Shown here one piece after another: positions 6,558 through 9,054 of a stretch of DNA of 9,054 bases. The DNA is from an uncultured Persicitalea sp. Its GTDB lineage: Bacteria > Bacteroidota > Bacteroidia > Cytophagales > Spirosomataceae. The notes under the pieces are model-generated. The model had not been told where the DNA came from. It did not search any database and saw nothing but the letters and a program-made list of their open reading frames with translations. The stretch spans positions 1-9,054 of the forward strand of contig CATMVR010000149.1 of assembly GCA_950075905.1 (NCBI GenBank), given 5' to 3'. The translations under genes and the position numbers were made by a program. How positions within the stretch are numbered: the stretch's first letter is position 1; each line of letters starts with the position of its first letter.

Positions 6558-7688
6558 GTGAAAAATAAACTCAAAACCTTATTTTACCTGGCTGGCCTGG
6601 CCGTGGGGCTGCTTTTTCTGAAAAGCTGCATTGAGCCCTTTGCCCCGCCCGAAATCACCAATGCCCGGCAGTTTCTGGTGGTGGATGGCTCGCTGAATAC
6701 CAGCGCCGGAGCGAGCAGTCAGATCAGACTCAGCCGTACCCAGAACGTGTACGATGAGGGTACCCCCCGGGCCGAGCTGCGGGCCAAAGTGACCGTAGAG
6801 GGCGACAAGGGTAGCCGCTTTACCTTTGTGGAGGCAGAAAACGGTATTTATCACCTGGCAAGTGCCAAGTACAACGTGACCGAGAAATTTCGGCTCCGCA
6901 TCAAAACGGCAGGTGGCCAGGAATACCTTTCTACATTTGTACCGGTCGTAAAGACTCCTCCCATTGATAGTCTCACCTACTCCGTCAACCCCGGCAAGGA
7001 GGGGGTTAGGGTATTTGTCAATACCCACGATGCCACCAACAAAACCCGGTTTTACCGGTGGAGCTTCGACGAAACCTGGGAGTACTACATGCCCCTATAC
7101 TCGGGCTTTGAGGTAGTGGGAAAGGAAATTGTGTACCGGAGCGAGAATATCAATACCTGCTGGAGCGCTGCCAAGGCCTCTACCATCGTACTGGGCTCAA
7201 CCGTAAAGCTGACCAAGGATATCGTGAAGGACCAGGTAGTTACCTACGTGCCGGTATCGTCGGGTAAGCTGCGCGTGAAATATAGTATCCTGGTAAAGCA
7301 GTATGGCCTTACCCAGGAAGAGTACGAGTACTGGAACAACCTTTCCAAAACCACCGAGCGAACGGGCAGCCTTTTTGACCCACAGCCCGCAGAGATCACC
7401 GGTAATATTACCTGCCTCAGTGATCCTACGGAGTTGGCGTTTGGCTTTTTTGGAGCTTCTACCCAGGAAGAGCAGCGCCTTTTTGTGGCCGAGCGTCTGG
7501 GCCGCGGCCCCACCTGTGAACCTACCGATACGTTGTCTTCCAGCGAGGTTTTTGAATCCATCGACTTGATTTTGAGCGAGTACATACCCGAAGGCTCCTT
7601 CGTGCCGGAATATATTATGGGAACCACCAACTGCACCGACTGCCGGCTGCAGGGCGGTACTATCAAAAGACCTTCCTTCTGGAAATAG
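6558..7688 (+). CDS. DUF4249 domain-containing lipoprotein
   Basis: This is a 376-residue lipoprotein of the DUF4249 family, found in Bacteroidota mostly beside TonB-dependent receptors and of unknown biochemical role. The start is GTG at 6558; no in-frame ATG precedes the signal sequence, and KNKLKTLFYLAGLAVGLLFLKSC ends in a lipobox with the lipidated Cys at residue 24. Family hallmarks follow: FLVVDGSLNT and IRLSRTQNVYDEG near the N-terminus, and a closing NCTDCRLQGGT..RPSFW. Five further cysteines (201, 286, 320, 359, 362) include a C-terminal CxxC, suggesting disulfides or a metal site. It follows the receptor by 29 nt with no terminator between them, so it is probably co-transcribed. 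By analogy to SusD it may sit on the receptor as a surface ligand-capturing lid; this is inference. No Shine-Dalgarno sequence is visible. Confidence 0.92.
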   Translation: MKNKLKTLFYLAGLAVGLLFLKSCIEPFAPPEITNARQFLVVDGSLNTSAGASSQIRLSRTQNVYDEGTPRAELRAKVTVEGDKGSRFTFVEAENGIYHLASAKYNVTEKFRLRIKTAGGQEYLSTFVPVVKTPPIDSLTYSVNPGKEGVRVFVNTHDATNKTRFYRWSFDETWEYYMPLYSGFEVVGKEIVYRSENINTCWSAAKASTIVLGSTVKLTKDIVKDQVVTYVPVSSGKLRVKYSILVKQYGLTQEEYEYWNNLSKTTERTGSLFDPQPAEITGNITCLSDPTELAFGFFGASTQEEQRLFVAERLGRGPTCEPTDTLSSSEVFESIDLILSEYIPEGSFVPEYIMGTTNCTDCRLQGGTIKRPSFWK

Positions 7689-7717
7689 ATTTTAGCAAAA
7701 GACTTTTCACTCAGATC

Positions 7718-9054
7718 ATGAAATATACGTATAGAGTTTGGCTGCTGGCACTGTTCGCTCCCTTGTTGGTGCAGGGGCAATCAGGGCCATTGGGTAGCCT
7801 GCAAAAGCAGGTGACGGACTACGCCAGCCGTCGCTACCAGGAAAAACTATTTATTCACCAGGACCGCCCTCTGTACGTAGTGGGCGAAACGATGTGGTTT
7901 AAGGCGTACTGCGTGGAGGCAGGCTCCCACCGAGCCAGCGATCTTAGCAAGGTTGCCTACCTGGAAGTACTCGACGGAGAGCAAAATGCCGTAGTCCAAA
8001 CCCAGATAACCCTGGCGGCCGGGCGGGGCGAGGGCAATCTGGCCCTGCCAACCACCCTGAGCAGCGGTACGTATACCGTCAGAAGCTATACCAACTGGAT
8101 GAAGAACTTCGGTCCGGATGCGTTTTTTGAAGCGGCGATTACCATTCTCAATCCTTTTGTAAAGCCAGAGGCGCAGGCCAGCGAGCAGGCATCGGGGCCA
8201 GCTTACGAGATGCAGTTTTTTCCCGAGGGCGGCCATCTGGTAGGTAGTGTTGAAAATCGGGTGGCGTTTCGGGCTACCGGAAAAGATGGGCGGGGGATCG
8301 ATTTTCGGGGAGTTGTTATCAATCAGCAAAACGATACGCTGCTGCGCTTCGAGCCCCGGCGGTTTGGTATAGGGCGCTTTGTGCTCATGCCCGAGCCCGG
8401 CCATAAGTACCGGGCCGTGGTGCGGGATTTGCAGGGGCGGGAGTTGACCTATCCGCTTCCCGAGGTGTTGAGCCAGGGCTACGCTATACAGGTACAGGAG
8501 GCTAATCAGGGTAGGGTGCAGGTAGCCATAGCTGCGCCAGCCTTTGCCTCATCGGAGGTGTTTTTGCTGGCGCACACAACGGCGGGCGTTGCCTACGCCG
8601 AAGCGCGTCGCCTGGCAAACGGGCAGGCTATTTTTGAGATCAGCAAGGATAAACTTACTGAGGGAATTACGCACCTCACCCTATTCGATCAGGCTACCCA
8701 GCCGGTTTGTGAGCGCTTGTACTACAAAAAGCCCGCCCGTGAACTGGCCATTGACGCGCAGACAGATAAGAAAGAATATGCGGCCCGCGAGAAAGTGAGC
8801 CTGAACCTGACTGCCAGCGCTGCCCCGGCGGCGCAGCTATCGGTAGCGGTGTACCTGCTTGATTCTCTACCGTCGGCAGAGTCGGCCTCTATTGGTAGCT
8901 ATTTGTGGCTCACCTCTGACCTGAAAGGAGCCGTCGAATCGCCTGGCTACTACACCCATGCTACCGGCCCGGAGGCCGACGAAGCCCTGGACAACCTGCT
9001 GCTGACCCACGGGTGGAGCCGCTACCGCTGGGAGGAGGTCCGGGCGGATAAAAA
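7718..9054 (+). CDS. MG2 (macroglobulin-type) domain exported protein, 3' end beyond window
   Basis: The frame opens at ATG 7718 and stays open for 445 codons to the window edge. It begins with a signal peptide (MKYTYRVWLLALFAPLLVQG, likely cut after Gly20). KLFIHQDRPLYVVGETMWFKAYC (from residue 43) is the hallmark start of an MG2 domain, as in alpha-2-macroglobulins; SGTYTVRSYTNWMKNFG follows, and a second beta-rich repeat begins at EMQFFPEGGHLVG. The visible part ends at LLTHGWSRYRWEEV, a motif that in related Bacteroidota proteins precedes a further C-terminal part, often a carboxypeptidase-regulatory or TonB-plug-like domain; the usual full length of roughly 800-950 residues means about half is missing. 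No thioester (CxEQ) motif is seen in the part present. It sits 29 nt after the DUF4249 gene, in the common receptor/DUF4249/MG2 grouping. Whether these proteins are protease traps or transport accessories is not known. Confidence 0.88.
   Translation, partial: MKYTYRVWLLALFAPLLVQGQSGPLGSLQKQVTDYASRRYQEKLFIHQDRPLYVVGETMWFKAYCVEAGSHRASDLSKVAYLEVLDGEQNAVVQTQITLAAGRGEGNLALPTTLSSGTYTVRSYTNWMKNFGPDAFFEAAITILNPFVKPEAQASEQASGPAYEMQFFPEGGHLVGSVENRVAFRATGKDGRGIDFRGVVINQQNDTLLRFEPRRFGIGRFVLMPEPGHKYRAVVRDLQGRELTYPLPEVLSQGYAIQVQEANQGRVQVAIAAPAFASSEVFLLAHTTAGVAYAEARRLANGQAIFEISKDKLTEGITHLTLFDQATQPVCERLYYKKPARELAIDAQTDKKEYAAREKVSLNLTASAAPAAQLSVAVYLLDSLPSAESASIGSYLWLTSDLKGAVESPGYYTHATGPEADEALDNLLLTHGWSRYRWEEVRADK

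Larger units (their letters stand above)
3047..9054 (+). other. Probable four-gene envelope operon
   Basis: The four plus-strand genes are joined by a 4-nt overlap and two 29-nt gaps with no terminator-like hairpin between them. All encode exported products: a soluble exported protein, an outer-membrane receptor, a lipoprotein and an MG2 protein. This spacing and shared destination support one transcript and one complex. The 3' end and any further genes lie outside the window. Confidence 0.75.

Noticed and set aside
7847..8404. 185-codon minus-strand frame opposite the MG2 gene
   Set aside because: It lies opposite the recognised MG2 domain and shows no motif of its own.
1..9054. tRNA, rRNA, CRISPR or insertion-sequence content
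   Set aside because: No spaced direct repeats, cloverleaf-like gene, conserved rRNA stretch or transposase frame was found.

Overview
The window looks like chromosome from a member of the Bacteroidota, most likely a Cytophagales relative (Spirosoma/Dyadobacter/Larkinella-like); that placement is inference. The grounds are a TonB-dependent receptor with fused STN and carboxypeptidase-regulatory domains, a DUF4249 lipoprotein, a macroglobulin-type (MG2) exported protein, genes that lack Shine-Dalgarno sequences, and a match to the Bacteroidota -7 promoter box (TAnnTTTG) in front of the CorA gene. No rRNA, tRNA, CRISPR array, insertion sequence or phage gene was seen.

Left part (1-2830). The first ~120 bases do not fit their surroundings: a GNAT-family acetyltransferase on the minus strand breaks off just after its acetyl-CoA-binding motif, and the sequence beyond the break has a coding-like plus-strand frame unrelated to it. 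This is either a real insertion or rearrangement, or a chimeric sequence edge. A near-perfect 47-nt palindrome (620-666) then ends 9 nt before the start of an AT-richer gene for an AAA ATPase with a C-terminal DUF4143 domain (676-1851). That gene converges, with a 34-nt gap, on a minus-strand CorA-type magnesium/divalent cation transporter (1886-2830).

Right part (3047-9054). After a 216-nt divergent intergenic region holding two inverted repeats, four plus-strand genes are packed like an operon: an exported protein of unknown function (3047-3784), a TonB-dependent receptor overlapping it by ATGA (3781-6528), a DUF4249 lipoprotein (29-nt gap) and an MG2-domain exported protein (29-nt gap) that runs off the window. 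All four carry export signals, so the operon probably builds one envelope complex: the receptor as the outer-membrane channel, the DUF4249 lipoprotein as a surface partner (by analogy to SusD beside SusC), and the MG2 and small exported proteins as accessory parts. The substrate cannot be read from the sequence. The receptor has an STN signalling domain, but no FecI-type sigma factor or FecR-type anti-sigma gene lies upstream of it.

The two observations most worth following are the palindrome/DUF4143-ATPase unit, which looks like an acquired, possibly self-regulated cassette, and the four-gene envelope operon with its unrecognised first gene.
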